A DNA stretch of 24,531 nt from a virus. Below the pieces are notes generated by a model. That model saw only the letters and a program-made list of their open reading frames with translations, did not search any database and was not told the origin of the DNA. Both the position numbers and the translations under genes were made by a program. Below, one piece after another: positions 1-7,655 of the stretch. Location: positions 1-24,531 of the IMG/VR virus record IMGVR_UViG_3300025418_000289; one strand, 5' to 3'. Numbering within the stretch: the first letter of the stretch is position 1; the number at the start of each line of letters is the position of its first letter.

Positions 1-1396
1 CATACCAAATCTTATCTTTTGTATTGTAGATAATAGCATCAGTACATTCTGTATTTGTGCCACGTGGATAGAAGAACCAGATCTCATTGTATCTTGGTAC
101 TTTTGTAGCCCATACTTTTTGGCGTTGAGTATAATTTAAATTATTAAATAGCCAGTTTACATTCTTATCATTTGGTAATACTTGAACAACACCATTGTAT
201 ACATAGAATCGGTCAACACCCATCCAGTAATAAGCGCCATCCATTTCAACTACGGCGCTGGATGACATAATGGATATCTCACTTGACACAATGTCGTACT
301 GCCAATATGTAGGTGGATTATTAACAAATGACACACGAATCAAACTATCAGTCGCCCAGAATAATCCTGAAGGAGCTACTGTACCGCCACGAACTGGCAT
401 ACCTTTTACTATTTTACCAGCGGCTAAGTTGACCTGATTGGCAAGTGGGCCATTCCAGTCTGTGAGTACTTGATTATTATAGACAGAACTTACATGGTTA
501 TTAGCAATGTATCCGTTCTCGCCATAAACAAATATAAATGGGTGAAGCACACAAACTCCACCATTTACTGAAATAGGTTGAAATGTAGGGGATGTTCCGC
601 TTGTATCAGCAAGAACAGTAAATGTCCATTGATTAGATGAATTAGGTACAGTGGATCCAACATAGACTGGTGATGGAGTACCGTTATCAATGTTAGCTAA
701 GTTAAGACCGGGGTGGGCTAATAGATTTAATGTGCCACCTTGTACACTATATTGATAGTCAAATTGCCACAATAAATTTGCGCTTGGCGCAAAACTAACG
801 TTATCTAACCACACATTTGAGACAGAATTTGCGCCTCCCGCAATAGGCGTTGTTAGCGTGACTGTAGTTGTATTAGATACGTTATTGTAAGAGCTTGTAG
901 AAACACTGTATGTGACTGGATTAGTATTTTGATTAAAAATAACTGTAGCACCAGTATTAAATACAGAAGTTAAACTTTGAGCATTACCATTGGAAGCTGT
1001 ATAAGATATGGTAAATGTATTTGAGGTATTATTTGCAACAGTAAATTTTGAATACCCTGCCTCTAATAATGCATTAAACGGACCCGCACCAGATCCAAAG
1101 TTTTGTCCTGTTGCAAAAACATCTAAACCATTTTGGTTTCCTGCAAAAACATAGTTAACTCCATTATAGGAGTTCATTACCATGCCACGAGGCACACCAT
1201 TAAATGTAGCAAAAAGCTGAGTATAACCACCTATTTTTTTAGGGCGGCCACGTTGGAATCTATTCCAAACGCCATCAGTACATTCTTTAGATTCAAATAT
1301 AGTACCGTCTCGTTTGACACCCGGATCAACAACTAATGTATAAACTTGACTATACTGTTGAGGTGCCTGAGCTTGTTGTTGCTGTTGATCAGCCAC
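1..1396 (-). CDS. Tail nozzle / packaged-DNA stabilisation protein (P22 gp10-like), 3' end off the window
   Basis: An open frame of 465 codons runs from a GTG at 1396 to the left edge without a stop, so the C-terminus is missing. GTG is chosen because it directly follows the TAA of the upstream fibre gene and has GGAG 8 bases before it; the frame then reads MADQQQQQ. The N-terminal third has the WNRFQRGRPKKIGGY pattern followed by FNGVPRGMV and NYVFAGNQNGLDVF, typical of the beta-propeller-like nozzle proteins that close the podovirus tail (P22 gp10 group). Further on, MDGAYYWMGVDRFYVYNG and YNEIWFFYPRG look like repeated blade strands. A Ser/Thr/Asn-rich stretch around residues 110-170 may be an inserted Ig-like domain. 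The position just after adaptor-like genes supports a tail-tube role. Nozzle is inferred from motif pattern and context; a more general tail hub protein is possible. Confidence 0.6.
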   Translation of the reverse strand, partial: MADQQQQQAQAPQQYSQVYTLVVDPGVKRDGTIFESKECTDGVWNRFQRGRPKKIGGYTQLFATFNGVPRGMVMNSYNGVNYVFAGNQNGLDVFATGQNFGSGAGPFNALLEAGYSKFTVANNTSNTFTISYTASNGNAQSLTSVFNTGATVIFNQNTNPVTYSVSTSSYNNVSNTTTVTLTTPIAGGANSVSNVWLDNVSFAPSANLLWQFDYQYSVQGGTLNLLAHPGLNLANIDNGTPSPVYVGSTVPNSSNQWTFTVLADTSGTSPTFQPISVNGGVCVLHPFIFVYGENGYIANNHVSSVYNNQVLTDWNGPLANQVNLAAGKIVKGMPVRGGTVAPSGLFWATDSLIRVSFVNNPPTYWQYDIVSSEISIMSSSAVVEMDGAYYWMGVDRFYVYNGVVQVLPNDKNVNWLFNNLNYTQRQKVWATKVPRYNEIWFFYPRGTNTECTDAIIYNTKDKIWY

Positions 1397-2695
1397 TTAG
1401 AATACTCCGCCAGTAATTCCGCCTACTGCTGTTAATGTTCCAGTAGCTGTTACTGAGGCTGGTGTGCTAATTTGAGGAGATAATGTATTAGTATTATTAA
1501 ATAACATAATTTCATTACCATTTGCAGTAACACCTAAAATACTGGTTCCTGCTAAATAAAGACCTGTTGTCGTATCATTAATAAATGAAAATGATGGGAC
1601 AGCTGCGGATCCATTAGGTGCGAAAAGAGAAGATACCGTGGATTGTGTAATGATAAAGAATACACCACCATCAGTAACTAAAGATACAACTTGCCCTGGA
1701 GTCAATGTAATGTTTGGCGATGAACTTCCAGATATTGCAAATTTAAGATTATAAGATGTTGTTGTTGTATCATTAATCAATACATAGAACTGTGTAATGT
1801 TTGGTAATGTGATTGTTAATGTGCTTGTTCTTGTGTTAGCCAAATTAACATACGTTTGAATCATTGGAGCACTAGCAACTAAACTATATGCATTACCACT
1901 AATACTATCTACGTCATAAGATGCAGCAGATAAGGTAATGTTTGTAGGAGATGTCCAACCTACAGTAAAGAAGTTATTTGAGTTAGCATCAAATATAATC
2001 ATTCCAGAATCACCTGGATTGGTCACTATGTTTGATACGCCATTAATGGTAGATGGACTATTTGGTAAAATGGTAAGAGATCCTGTACCATTGTTTCTAA
2101 AATTAGCATACCATCCTGGTGTGATTGATGCGTAAGAAGGTAGTGTAAATGTACCAGCGCCTGCAGTCCAAACATAAGTTGATGCACGGCTATTATTAGT
2201 AAGTGTGGTATTAATGGATACTTGAACAATATTATCTGATGTTGTAAGTAATCCATTAACTGTTGTAGATAATCCAAAGCCAGCTAAACTAGAAGCACTT
2301 GCTGCAGACATACCAGCACCAAACGTGATTGTACCCCAAACACCGTTTGCTGATGAGTTATCTGTTAAATAGAAATATTGTGATATACCAGCATTAACTG
2401 TTGTTGAATTACCACCACCAAAATTAGTAACAGTAAATGCAACATTACCAGTATTACGAATAAGTACATCAGTTCCAACTGTACCTTGATCTGCTTCTGG
2501 GAGAGCTAATGATAAAGAACTAGCATTAGCAGAACAATCCATAATACGCGCAATTGCAGTTTCACCTAATTCGGCATTAGCAATCGATGGCCAATAGAGT
2601 GGAGTATTAACTGAAAAACTTAGCGCTTCGTATGAAACGTCTGTTGGTTGAACAACGGTTCCAGTAAATGGTGAGGTATAGATAGGTGTGGTCAT
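1397..2695 (-). CDS. Tail fibre-type protein with repeated beta modules
   Basis: This is a 432-residue protein rich in Thr, Ser, Asn and Gly. Three similar beta-rich modules are visible (roughly residues 58-125, 180-245 and 290-350). Each begins with a TLP-like strand, passes through a strand containing RNTG or RNNG, and ends in a hydrophobic strand. Residues 367-392 carry the PSFSFINDTTTGLYLAG pattern common in phage fibres and trimeric adhesins. The last residues, GGITGGVF, resemble the end of the 1094-residue fibre (GGIKGGTF). The gene lies between the adaptor and nozzle genes and starts 2 bases after the adaptor stop. It probably forms a trimeric fibre attached to the neck or nozzle; receptor specificity cannot be read from the sequence. 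A head fibre is an alternative. Confidence 0.7.
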   Translation of the reverse strand: MTTPIYTSPFTGTVVQPTDVSYEALSFSVNTPLYWPSIANAELGETAIARIMDCSANASSLSLALPEADQGTVGTDVLIRNTGNVAFTVTNFGGGNSTTVNAGISQYFYLTDNSSANGVWGTITFGAGMSAASASSLAGFGLSTTVNGLLTTSDNIVQVSINTTLTNNSRASTYVWTAGAGTFTLPSYASITPGWYANFRNNGTGSLTILPNSPSTINGVSNIVTNPGDSGMIIFDANSNNFFTVGWTSPTNITLSAASYDVDSISGNAYSLVASAPMIQTYVNLANTRTSTLTITLPNITQFYVLINDTTTTSYNLKFAISGSSSPNITLTPGQVVSLVTDGGVFFIITQSTVSSLFAPNGSAAVPSFSFINDTTTGLYLAGTSILGVTANGNEIMLFNNTNTLSPQISTPASVTATGTLTAVGGITGGVF

Positions 2696-2697
2696 GT

Positions 2698-3318
2698 TTA
2701 AGGCTCTTGAATAGATGTGTTACGATCAATACGACGTGCATTATCTTCTTTCTTAAGCGCAGCTAATGAGTCGTCATAATATTGTTTCCAAATAGGTAAT
2801 TTATCAAGTGCTTTCAAATAACCTTGCGCTTGCAATAAAGTACCAAATAACATCGCTTGAGGACACTCGCGAGTAAATAAATTTTGCTGATTAGATGAAT
2901 CTAATGGTTGAATTAAACTATAATAAGTAATTTCAACTGGATAGGATTGATCTGGATATGGTGCAAAAGCCCAATTATTATAATCATAATCAGCGTAATA
3001 AATAGGTTGACCACTAGAAGATTCATTTTGATATTGAGCTACATAATCTTGTGAGCGCAGTAAGATAGGTTGGCCATTAACTTTCATTGAAATCGTTTTA
3101 CGCCATCTTGCTGGTTTATTAAGCACCACTTGATTTGTAGCTAAATTTGTTTCAACAACAACAAGTTGCAAGAATGTTTTAAGTTCTGCAGCGATTGCAG
3201 ATTCTGCTAATCCAATTAAGTTAGGAATTTGCGCTACGAATTGTGCATCGTCACGCTCCATGTAATTAATTACATCAGCAACTAAATTGTCATAGGTTTG
3301 TACGTATGCGCCGGTCAT
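2698..3318 (-). CDS. Head-tail adaptor protein (SU10 / T7 gp11-like)
   Basis: The product has 206 residues. The N-terminal half is helical and holds the YDNLVADVINYMERDD and IPNLIGLAESAIAAELK segments that mark the adaptor family joining the portal ring to the short tail. It is followed by strands with KPARWRKTISMKVNG, and the C-terminal helices contain the ECPQAMLFGTLLQAQGYL pattern of the same family. Length is normal for this group. The ATG shares one base with the stop of the preceding adaptor-like gene (TAATG), suggesting translational coupling and use in one complex. In the virion it would sit under the portal as a dodecameric ring. The assignment is from recognised sequence pattern; the ring form is family knowledge. 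Confidence 0.72.
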   Translation of the reverse strand: MTGAYVQTYDNLVADVINYMERDDAQFVAQIPNLIGLAESAIAAELKTFLQLVVVETNLATNQVVLNKPARWRKTISMKVNGQPILLRSQDYVAQYQNESSSGQPIYYADYDYNNWAFAPYPDQSYPVEITYYSLIQPLDSSNQQNLFTRECPQAMLFGTLLQAQGYLKALDKLPIWKQYYDDSLAALKKEDNARRIDRNTSIQEP

Positions 3319-4397
3319 TATTTAGTATAGTAACTTATGTTAGGTTGGAAATAAATTGGAGACTTATCACGGTCTTCTTCTTCAGCTTCTTGACGTAATT
3401 GGAGAGCTTCTTTTTTCAAGTAAGCTACGCGATTCATATCAATACCAGGTAATTGTAAAGCTAATTTATGTGATAATTCAGCTTGAATATAAGGTACCCA
3501 ACGATCAGGTAAATAAAGTTGATTAGTTAAACTACCTACGTCTTGAGGTTGCATTTCCAAAATCATTTGGAATGCTTGGTAGTTATTGTTAGGCACTGGC
3601 CATAGATACATTTGTGGATCAACCTGACGGTTAAACCAGAATTGTAATGATCTTTGGCTTGGGAATTGTTTATTAGGTAAATCAAAATAGTCAGTTCTAT
3701 TTAAACGAGCCAATGGAATGACTTGTTGTGATTGTGCAAACTGAATAGCACGAAGTGAGAATGTAGAACTTGTATTACGATTCTTTAAACGATAGTAATA
3801 GAACTGTTGTGTTGCATTAATAGTAATGTAAGACCACTCATAATCGTTTAGTGTGACTTCTGGAAATGATTGCCAAGTTTCCCAATTAACGCCGTCATTA
3901 CTTACTTGGAAATCTAAATCATAAGTTGTTGGACCATTAGGAGAATAGGCATTAAATCCTGCATAGAAAACACGTGTTTGGTTTGAGTAAGCGGCACCAA
4001 ACCAGTTTTCTGATAGTGTGGATGTTGCATGTTGACTTAAACTTGCATTACCATTTTGATCAAATAAACTAGGTGCTCCTGTATTATCAGAAGGAAGTGC
4101 CTGAGAGATGGTTGGATTAACAATGTAGATCCAATTTGCCTCGAGTACATCGACGCAATTTTTTGGCATGTTTAAATATTGTTGATTGGTTTGTGCACCA
4201 AGAACAACAATCTGTTGCAACCAAATGTTAACACCACGGTTAACAGAGTTTTGTAGGATGTAAAATAACGCCTGTTTACCAGCGTTGACATATTCAGGCG
4301 TCATTTCTTCTGCCTGTTTGCCAGCATCACGATAAGCGTAAGATATCAGTTGGTCAACTGTTATCTTAGTTTGATCATAGGTACCTGAGTACGCCAA
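3318..4397 (-). CDS. Adaptor-like tail protein with a discoidin-like insertion
   Basis: The product has 359 residues. The start is TTG at 4397, chosen because GGGAG lies about 7 bases upstream, the N-terminus MAYSGTYDQTKITVDQLIS looks complete, and no ATG is near. Residues 1-80 form the helical opening typical of tail accessory or adaptor proteins. Residues 225-320 (PLARLNRTDYFDLPNK, then LWPVPNNNYQAF and YLPDRWVPYIQAELSHKLALQLP) match that same class. Between them, about residues 128-222, sits a separate beta-rich block with YDLDFQVSNDGVNWETW and YYYRLKNRN, which resembles an F5/8 type C (discoidin-like) carbohydrate-binding domain. The C-terminal tail is a charged helix. The protein probably connects the neck to fibres, the inserted domain pointing outward. 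Adaptor role is moderately sure; sugar binding is inference. Confidence 0.55.
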   Translation of the reverse strand: MAYSGTYDQTKITVDQLISYAYRDAGKQAEEMTPEYVNAGKQALFYILQNSVNRGVNIWLQQIVVLGAQTNQQYLNMPKNCVDVLEANWIYIVNPTISQALPSDNTGAPSLFDQNGNASLSQHATSTLSENWFGAAYSNQTRVFYAGFNAYSPNGPTTYDLDFQVSNDGVNWETWQSFPEVTLNDYEWSYITINATQQFYYYRLKNRNTSSTFSLRAIQFAQSQQVIPLARLNRTDYFDLPNKQFPSQRSLQFWFNRQVDPQMYLWPVPNNNYQAFQMILEMQPQDVGSLTNQLYLPDRWVPYIQAELSHKLALQLPGIDMNRVAYLKKEALQLRQEAEEEDRDKSPIYFQPNISYYTK

Positions 4398-4399
4398 GA

Positions 4400-4573
4400 T
4401 TATCTCCCGCGACCAGCAGCTTTACGCATAGGCTTACTAGCAAAGGATCGACCTTTATCAGCCTTGGCAAACTCCTTACCTACTTTTTGTGGAATCCCTA
4501 CTTTTTTTGCAAAAACTGGAGAGTGTGCTACACCCTCCATGAGATTATGTTGTGCTTTTGATTTACTTGGCAT
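4400..4573 (-). CDS. Small basic phage protein, DUF3008-like
   Basis: A 57-residue protein starts MPSKSKAQHNLMEGVAHSP and ends KAAGRGR. The opening MPSKSKAQ and the following VGKEFAKADKGR resemble short basic proteins common in phage genomes, some filed as DUF3008. It is strongly positively charged, with no cysteine, membrane segment or clear fold. The ATG at 4573 lies 2 bases after the stop of the KGG-repeat gene, and its own stop overlaps the leader of the next gene. The reading frame is compact, fills the gap exactly and has a family-like N-terminus, so it is taken as real despite its size. Its function is unknown; DNA contact or a virion-internal role would fit the charge. Confidence 0.7.
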   Translation of the reverse strand: MPSKSKAQHNLMEGVAHSPVFAKKVGIPQKVGKEFAKADKGRSFASKPMRKAAGRGR

Positions 4574-4575
4574 TC

Positions 4576-5616
4576 TTAGTCTCCAGTGTGTGAAAACATG
4601 CCACGTTTAGTCATGTTTGCAATAGTTGCATCAATTTGCTCTTTTGTATATGGGCTAGTTGCAGGAGTGTTAGTCTGCATGTTTTGATAACTTTGCGGAT
4701 TATTCATCGTCGCAGTATTTGGATTTCTGTTATCATAAATAGGAGGCTGTCCTCTATATACAGGTTGAGTATATTGATTTTGCATCTTTTGTATTTGTTG
4801 CATGTACTGATTTTTTAATTGCAATGCTCCAGCTGGATCAGTTTTAGATTGATTAATAATCGCTTGCTGAATTGATGGAGGAAGCGCTGGACTAATTAAA
4901 TTTCCAGTTGATGAGCCGTCGGCCATGTGCTTAATATGTCCGCCGGCTTTAGCTTTTTTTGATGCGTGGCCACCTTTTTTAAAGTAGTCAGAAGCTTTAG
5001 CTTTAGCACCTGCAGATTCTGCATCAGCTTTTTTATCGCCTGTTGGTGGAACTTTAACAATCTTGTCTTCATCACCAGCTGGTTTTGAACCTTCAAATTC
5101 TACATCAGAACCTGCTGAGTATTTACCAATCTTGCCGCCTTTTTTAGCTTCTACTTTCTTTTCTGTGGATGGTTCTGTTGATGGTTCTACGTGTTCTACT
5201 TTACCACCTTTTTTATATTTACCACCGCTGCACATTGCCTTGCCGCCTTTTTTCATAGCAGCAGATTTAGCGTCAGCTTTCTTGGTACCAGTAGCTTTAA
5301 TTTTTTTGATTTCATCTAAATCGCCAGATTTTTTGTGCATCTCGATTGCACCGCCAGCTTTGTATTTTTTAACTGTGCCTTCTTTTTTCTTATCACGGCC
5401 ACCTTTTTTGAGCTTGATTTCTGTTGGCTCTTTTTTGTGTTCAGCTTCGTCGTGTTGTTTGAATGCTTTTTTGATTAGAGCTTTATCTTGGGCAATGTCA
5501 CCACCTTCTTTGTGATGTTTAGCTTTGCCGCCCTTTTTCATGATATTGATGTGACCGCCCTCTTTGTAGCATGGCATGTCAGATTTCATTTTTGTATTAC
5601 TTTTGAATCCGTCCAT
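4576..5616 (-). CDS. Lysine/glycine-repeat (KGG) protein of unknown function
   Basis: A 346-residue protein in two halves. Residues 15-230 contain about eleven copies of a K-(K/E/A)-G-G motif (for example near 18, 27, 36, 70, 86, 122, 135, 159, 213 and 223), spaced irregularly and separated by Lys/Ala/Asp/Glu-rich linkers. Two linkers look duplicated: IKATGTKKADAKSA at about 106 and VPPTGDKKADAESA at about 190. Residues 235-346 are a Gln/Asn/Pro/Tyr-rich, probably unstructured tail with a short helix ending SPYTKEQIDATIANMTKRG. No signal peptide or membrane segment is visible. Similar KGG-rich proteins occur in uncultured aquatic phages, but no function is established that I know of. DNA compaction inside the head, or ejection with the genome, would fit the charge; both are guesses. 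An AGGA lies before the ATG. Confidence 0.72.
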   Translation of the reverse strand: MDGFKSNTKMKSDMPCYKEGGHINIMKKGGKAKHHKEGGDIAQDKALIKKAFKQHDEAEHKKEPTEIKLKKGGRDKKKEGTVKKYKAGGAIEMHKKSGDLDEIKKIKATGTKKADAKSAAMKKGGKAMCSGGKYKKGGKVEHVEPSTEPSTEKKVEAKKGGKIGKYSAGSDVEFEGSKPAGDEDKIVKVPPTGDKKADAESAGAKAKASDYFKKGGHASKKAKAGGHIKHMADGSSTGNLISPALPPSIQQAIINQSKTDPAGALQLKNQYMQQIQKMQNQYTQPVYRGQPPIYDNRNPNTATMNNPQSYQNMQTNTPATSPYTKEQIDATIANMTKRGMFSHTGD

Positions 5617-5671
5617 TTTGGTTCCTATAGGTTAAAATTGATAAAATTAGGATGATCAGTCCTTAGCTCTA

Positions 5672-6214
5672 CTAATGCACAAAAGCCACTTTTTTCGCCC
5701 CATGGAGGAATAATTCGCGTTCCCTGTAACGTCTAGCTTCTAGTATGGCAGGCTTATTCCAAAGTAACATGGCATCAGCCGCACCATGGAAATTGTGGTT
5801 TCTGATGTTTCTAATAACCGTTGATTTTTTAAAGTTGTCAACGCCAATATTAAAGCAAAAACTTAAGAGTGCCTCGTATTGGTATGTAGTTAATTCGTAG
5901 GGTGACGTCTCCTCCACTGCAGTGCTACAGGACTTTATATCCTGCCTAAAAAGCTGTAATACCTCAGCATCCGTGAGCGTCTTATGTTTAAGGTGATCTT
6001 CATCTTTTTTAATGAGGTGACCAATACCAATGGTTAATTTACCCTGACTGTCTCGGTAGGCTTCATTTCTAAAGCCTTCCTCTTTTGATAATAGAATAAC
6101 CTGATTGGCTACCTTTGAAAGATCCATTTCCAACTTGGTATGGTTCACTTGCTCCGTATTGCACGTGATCGAAAAAAGTGTGAGCAATCCTGCAAGTATA
6201 AATACTTTGTTCAT
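5672..6214 (-). CDS. Second GH24 lysozyme, with N-terminal signal or membrane anchor
   Basis: A 180-residue phage-type lysozyme (muramidase, glycoside hydrolase family 24) that would cut the NAM-NAG bond of peptidoglycan. The catalytic triad is visible with family spacing: E46 in KEEGF, D55 in YRDSQG, and T61 in LTIGIGH. The C-terminal helices (LLSFCFNIGVDNFKKST, WNKPAILEARRYRERELF) match the family. Unlike the neighbouring endolysin it begins MNKVFILAGLLTLFSITCNTE, a hydrophobic export signal. Cys18 could suggest a lipoprotein, but the residues before it (SIT) are a poor lipobox, and there is no obvious Gly/Ala-rich SAR pattern. AAAGGA precedes the ATG. It may reach the periplasm by Sec independently of the holin, or act in the particle or at entry. 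Enzyme class is confident; mode of delivery is inferred. Confidence 0.85.
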   Translation of the reverse strand: MNKVFILAGLLTLFSITCNTEQVNHTKLEMDLSKVANQVILLSKEEGFRNEAYRDSQGKLTIGIGHLIKKDEDHLKHKTLTDAEVLQLFRQDIKSCSTAVEETSPYELTTYQYEALLSFCFNIGVDNFKKSTVIRNIRNHNFHGAADAMLLWNKPAILEARRYRERELFLHGAKKVAFVH

Positions 6215-6278
6215 GATTAATCCTTTCTCTGCGTATGTTACCGCAAATTAATGATTCTATGTTAGATTTTTGGGAAAA

Positions 6279-6320
6279 CTAAGCTAGAAAAGCCCAGAAT
6301 AAGAAGAGAGAATTGTTCAT
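6279..6320 (-). CDS. Tiny 13-residue hydrophobic ORF behind a perfect Shine-Dalgarno
   Basis: Directly after the endolysin stop, the minus strand reads AGGAGGT (6332-6326), 5 bases, then ATG at 6320. The frame encodes MNNSLFLFWAFLA and ends in TAG. This is the best ribosome binding site I see in the window, yet it serves only 13 codons. About 65 bases follow before the second lysozyme starts with its own AAAGGA. It could be a leader peptide affecting translation of the second lysozyme, a very small membrane-active peptide, or the remains of a lost lysis gene. The peptide alone is weak evidence of a gene. Confidence 0.35.
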   Translation of the reverse strand: MNNSLFLFWAFLA

Positions 6321-6322
6321 AT

Positions 6323-6769
6323 TTAACCTCCTAAGAACAGTTGTTTTTCGTCATTTCGACGGGTGACGAGACCCTTGATGATTTTACCACCAGCCCTGAC
6401 GTACTTCGTGAATTCCTCCGCAGCGCCCTTTTTATCATTTCTAAGGATCTTTTGACGGAGGGTTGATCGCTGTAGTACCCCAAGACCAAGATTGAAGCTA
6501 AAACTAATAAGAGCATCAAATTCGCCTTGTGTAAGTTGCACAGGACAGAACTTTGACACTCCCTGCTCAAATCGAGCCAAATCTTTTCGAAGAATCCCAT
6601 CTACTTCCTCCATAGTGAAAACTTTATTCCATTCTGGCGGTAGGGATTTACCATCACCAATAAGGTGTCCTACGCCAACAGTCCAAAGTTTAACACAATC
6701 TTGGTACGGTTTCAAGCGTACACCTTCGTGATGTTTAATTAATGCTATACCTTTGTCAGATATCTGCAT
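6323..6769 (-). CDS. Endolysin, GH24 (T4-type) lysozyme
   Basis: A 148-residue muramidase without signal peptide, the usual length for a cytoplasmic phage endolysin that waits for the holin. The active-site residues are E15 (KHHEGVRLKPYQD), D24 and T30 (WTVGVGH), with the same E-8-D-5-T spacing as the second lysozyme. The C-terminal lobe has FDALISFSFNLG and the RRNDEKQLFLGG ending found in the family. The ATG overlaps the holin stop (TAATG), so holin and endolysin are probably translated together. The 3' end contains AGGAGG, which doubles as the ribosome binding site of the tiny downstream frame. Function is confident. Confidence 0.92.
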   Translation of the reverse strand: MQISDKGIALIKHHEGVRLKPYQDCVKLWTVGVGHLIGDGKSLPPEWNKVFTMEEVDGILRKDLARFEQGVSKFCPVQLTQGEFDALISFSFNLGLGVLQRSTLRQKILRNDKKGAAEEFTKYVRAGGKIIKGLVTRRNDEKQLFLGG

Positions 6770-7251
6770 TAGTTTTTCCAGTGACGTGAACCAAAGTAGA
6801 AGCCAATAATTGAGGCAACAATCGCCATCTCTTGGTCTGAGAATACTAAGTCAAGTGCTTCTTTAAAGTCAACACCTGTCCAGATAGCCCAGATCATGCC
6901 AGATACGTCAGTGAATACTAATAAGCCAACAAACACATAAGCAATGACTGGACGTACAGAAGCACGTAGATTAACAATCCATTGTGCTGCACCTTCTTGT
7001 TCTTTAGCAGCAAATGCATACAATGCAGAAGCTTCTTGTGCATCAGCTTGCACTAAGTTCTCTTGCAAGTTGATTGCTTCAATGCGTTCTTGAGCTTGAA
7101 GGTTTTGTTGAGCCATAGCTAACTGTTGTTGCATTTGTAGCTGAGCCATTTCTAGCTCATGTTTTTGATCTGACTTTTGTTGAAAGAATTGTAAGATGGA
7201 TGGCAAACCAGAGGTAGCAAATCCAAGTATTCCTGATAACATACTAAACAT
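6769..7251 (-). CDS. Holin of the GTA/3-TM type
   Basis: The product has 160 residues. An N-terminal hydrophobic stretch (about 1-22) is followed by a Gln-rich helical or coiled-coil region (24-75). Two clear membrane segments follow at about 99-123, starting with SVRPVIAYVFVGLL, and 140-155 (AIVASIIGFYFGSR), ending in HWKN. The SVRP...FGSR.W layout is that of the 3TM holin family first named for gene-transfer-agent release (GTA_holin_3TM). Such proteins form holes in the inner membrane that free the endolysin. It sits just upstream of the endolysin with a one-base overlap and just downstream of another membrane/coiled-coil protein, a classic lysis order. The family match is by pattern, not by search. 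Confidence 0.8.
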   Translation of the reverse strand: MFSMLSGILGFATSGLPSILQFFQQKSDQKHELEMAQLQMQQQLAMAQQNLQAQERIEAINLQENLVQADAQEASALYAFAAKEQEGAAQWIVNLRASVRPVIAYVFVGLLVFTDVSGMIWAIWTGVDFKEALDLVFSDQEMAIVASIIGFYFGSRHWKN

Positions 7252-7259
7252 AATATCTC

Positions 7260-7655
7260 CTATGAACCCAACGGGTTTGTTGTAGCTTTTCGAAGGGCTT
7301 TCATTTGCTCTTGCATAGAGGTAATCGCTGAATTGATTTCCAATGTATTACCTTTAGCTAACGCTTGCGCTTCACGTGATGAAGCTAGTGCATCTGATGA
7401 TTTTTCTTGCATACGGATAGATGCATCTTGTAGTGCTGCAATTCTATCTTGTTGCGTTTTTACTTGAAGCTCTAAAGTTGTGATTTGAGATTTCATATCA
7501 CCAATACCTTTAACTTCCTCAATCGCCGAAACCGCTTCGTTGTAGCGGGTTATCGCCAAGTAGGCTCCGCCACCTATAATTGGCAATGCTGTTAAAATTA
7601 ATCCCAATATCATCTGAGGTGATAAAGTTAAGGAGAATGTCTTGTTCTCTGCCAT
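7260..7655 (-). CDS. Membrane-anchored coiled-coil protein in the lysis cassette
   Basis: The product has 131 residues. Residues 14-35 form one hydrophobic segment (MILGLILTALPIIGGG inside it). The remaining residues, about 40-122, are a long heptad-like helix rich in Ala, Gln, Glu and Ser. The ATG at 7655 has AGGA about 9 bases upstream. The first 137 bases overlap, in a different frame, the end of the upstream cysteine-repeat gene. The layout of one N-terminal membrane span plus periplasmic coiled coil resembles i-spanins (Rz type), and the place next to holin and endolysin supports a lysis role. No lipoprotein partner (Rz1) was found inside or after it, so spanin is only a suggestion; an accessory holin or membrane-organising protein is possible. 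Confidence 0.7.
   Translation of the reverse strand: MAENKTFSLTLSPQMILGLILTALPIIGGGAYLAITRYNEAVSAIEEVKGIGDMKSQITTLELQVKTQQDRIAALQDASIRMQEKSSDALASSREAQALAKGNTLEINSAITSMQEQMKALRKATTNPLGS

Noticed and set aside
5063-5515. Plus-strand 150-residue frame opposite the KGG gene
   Set aside because: It mirrors the Lys/Gly codons as Phe/Leu/Pro/Ser; no start signal, and every convincing gene is on the minus strand.
5617-5671. Short imperfect palindrome (GGACTGATCATCC) between the second lysozyme and the KGG gene
   Set aside because: Too short and without a T-run, so not a convincing terminator or operator.
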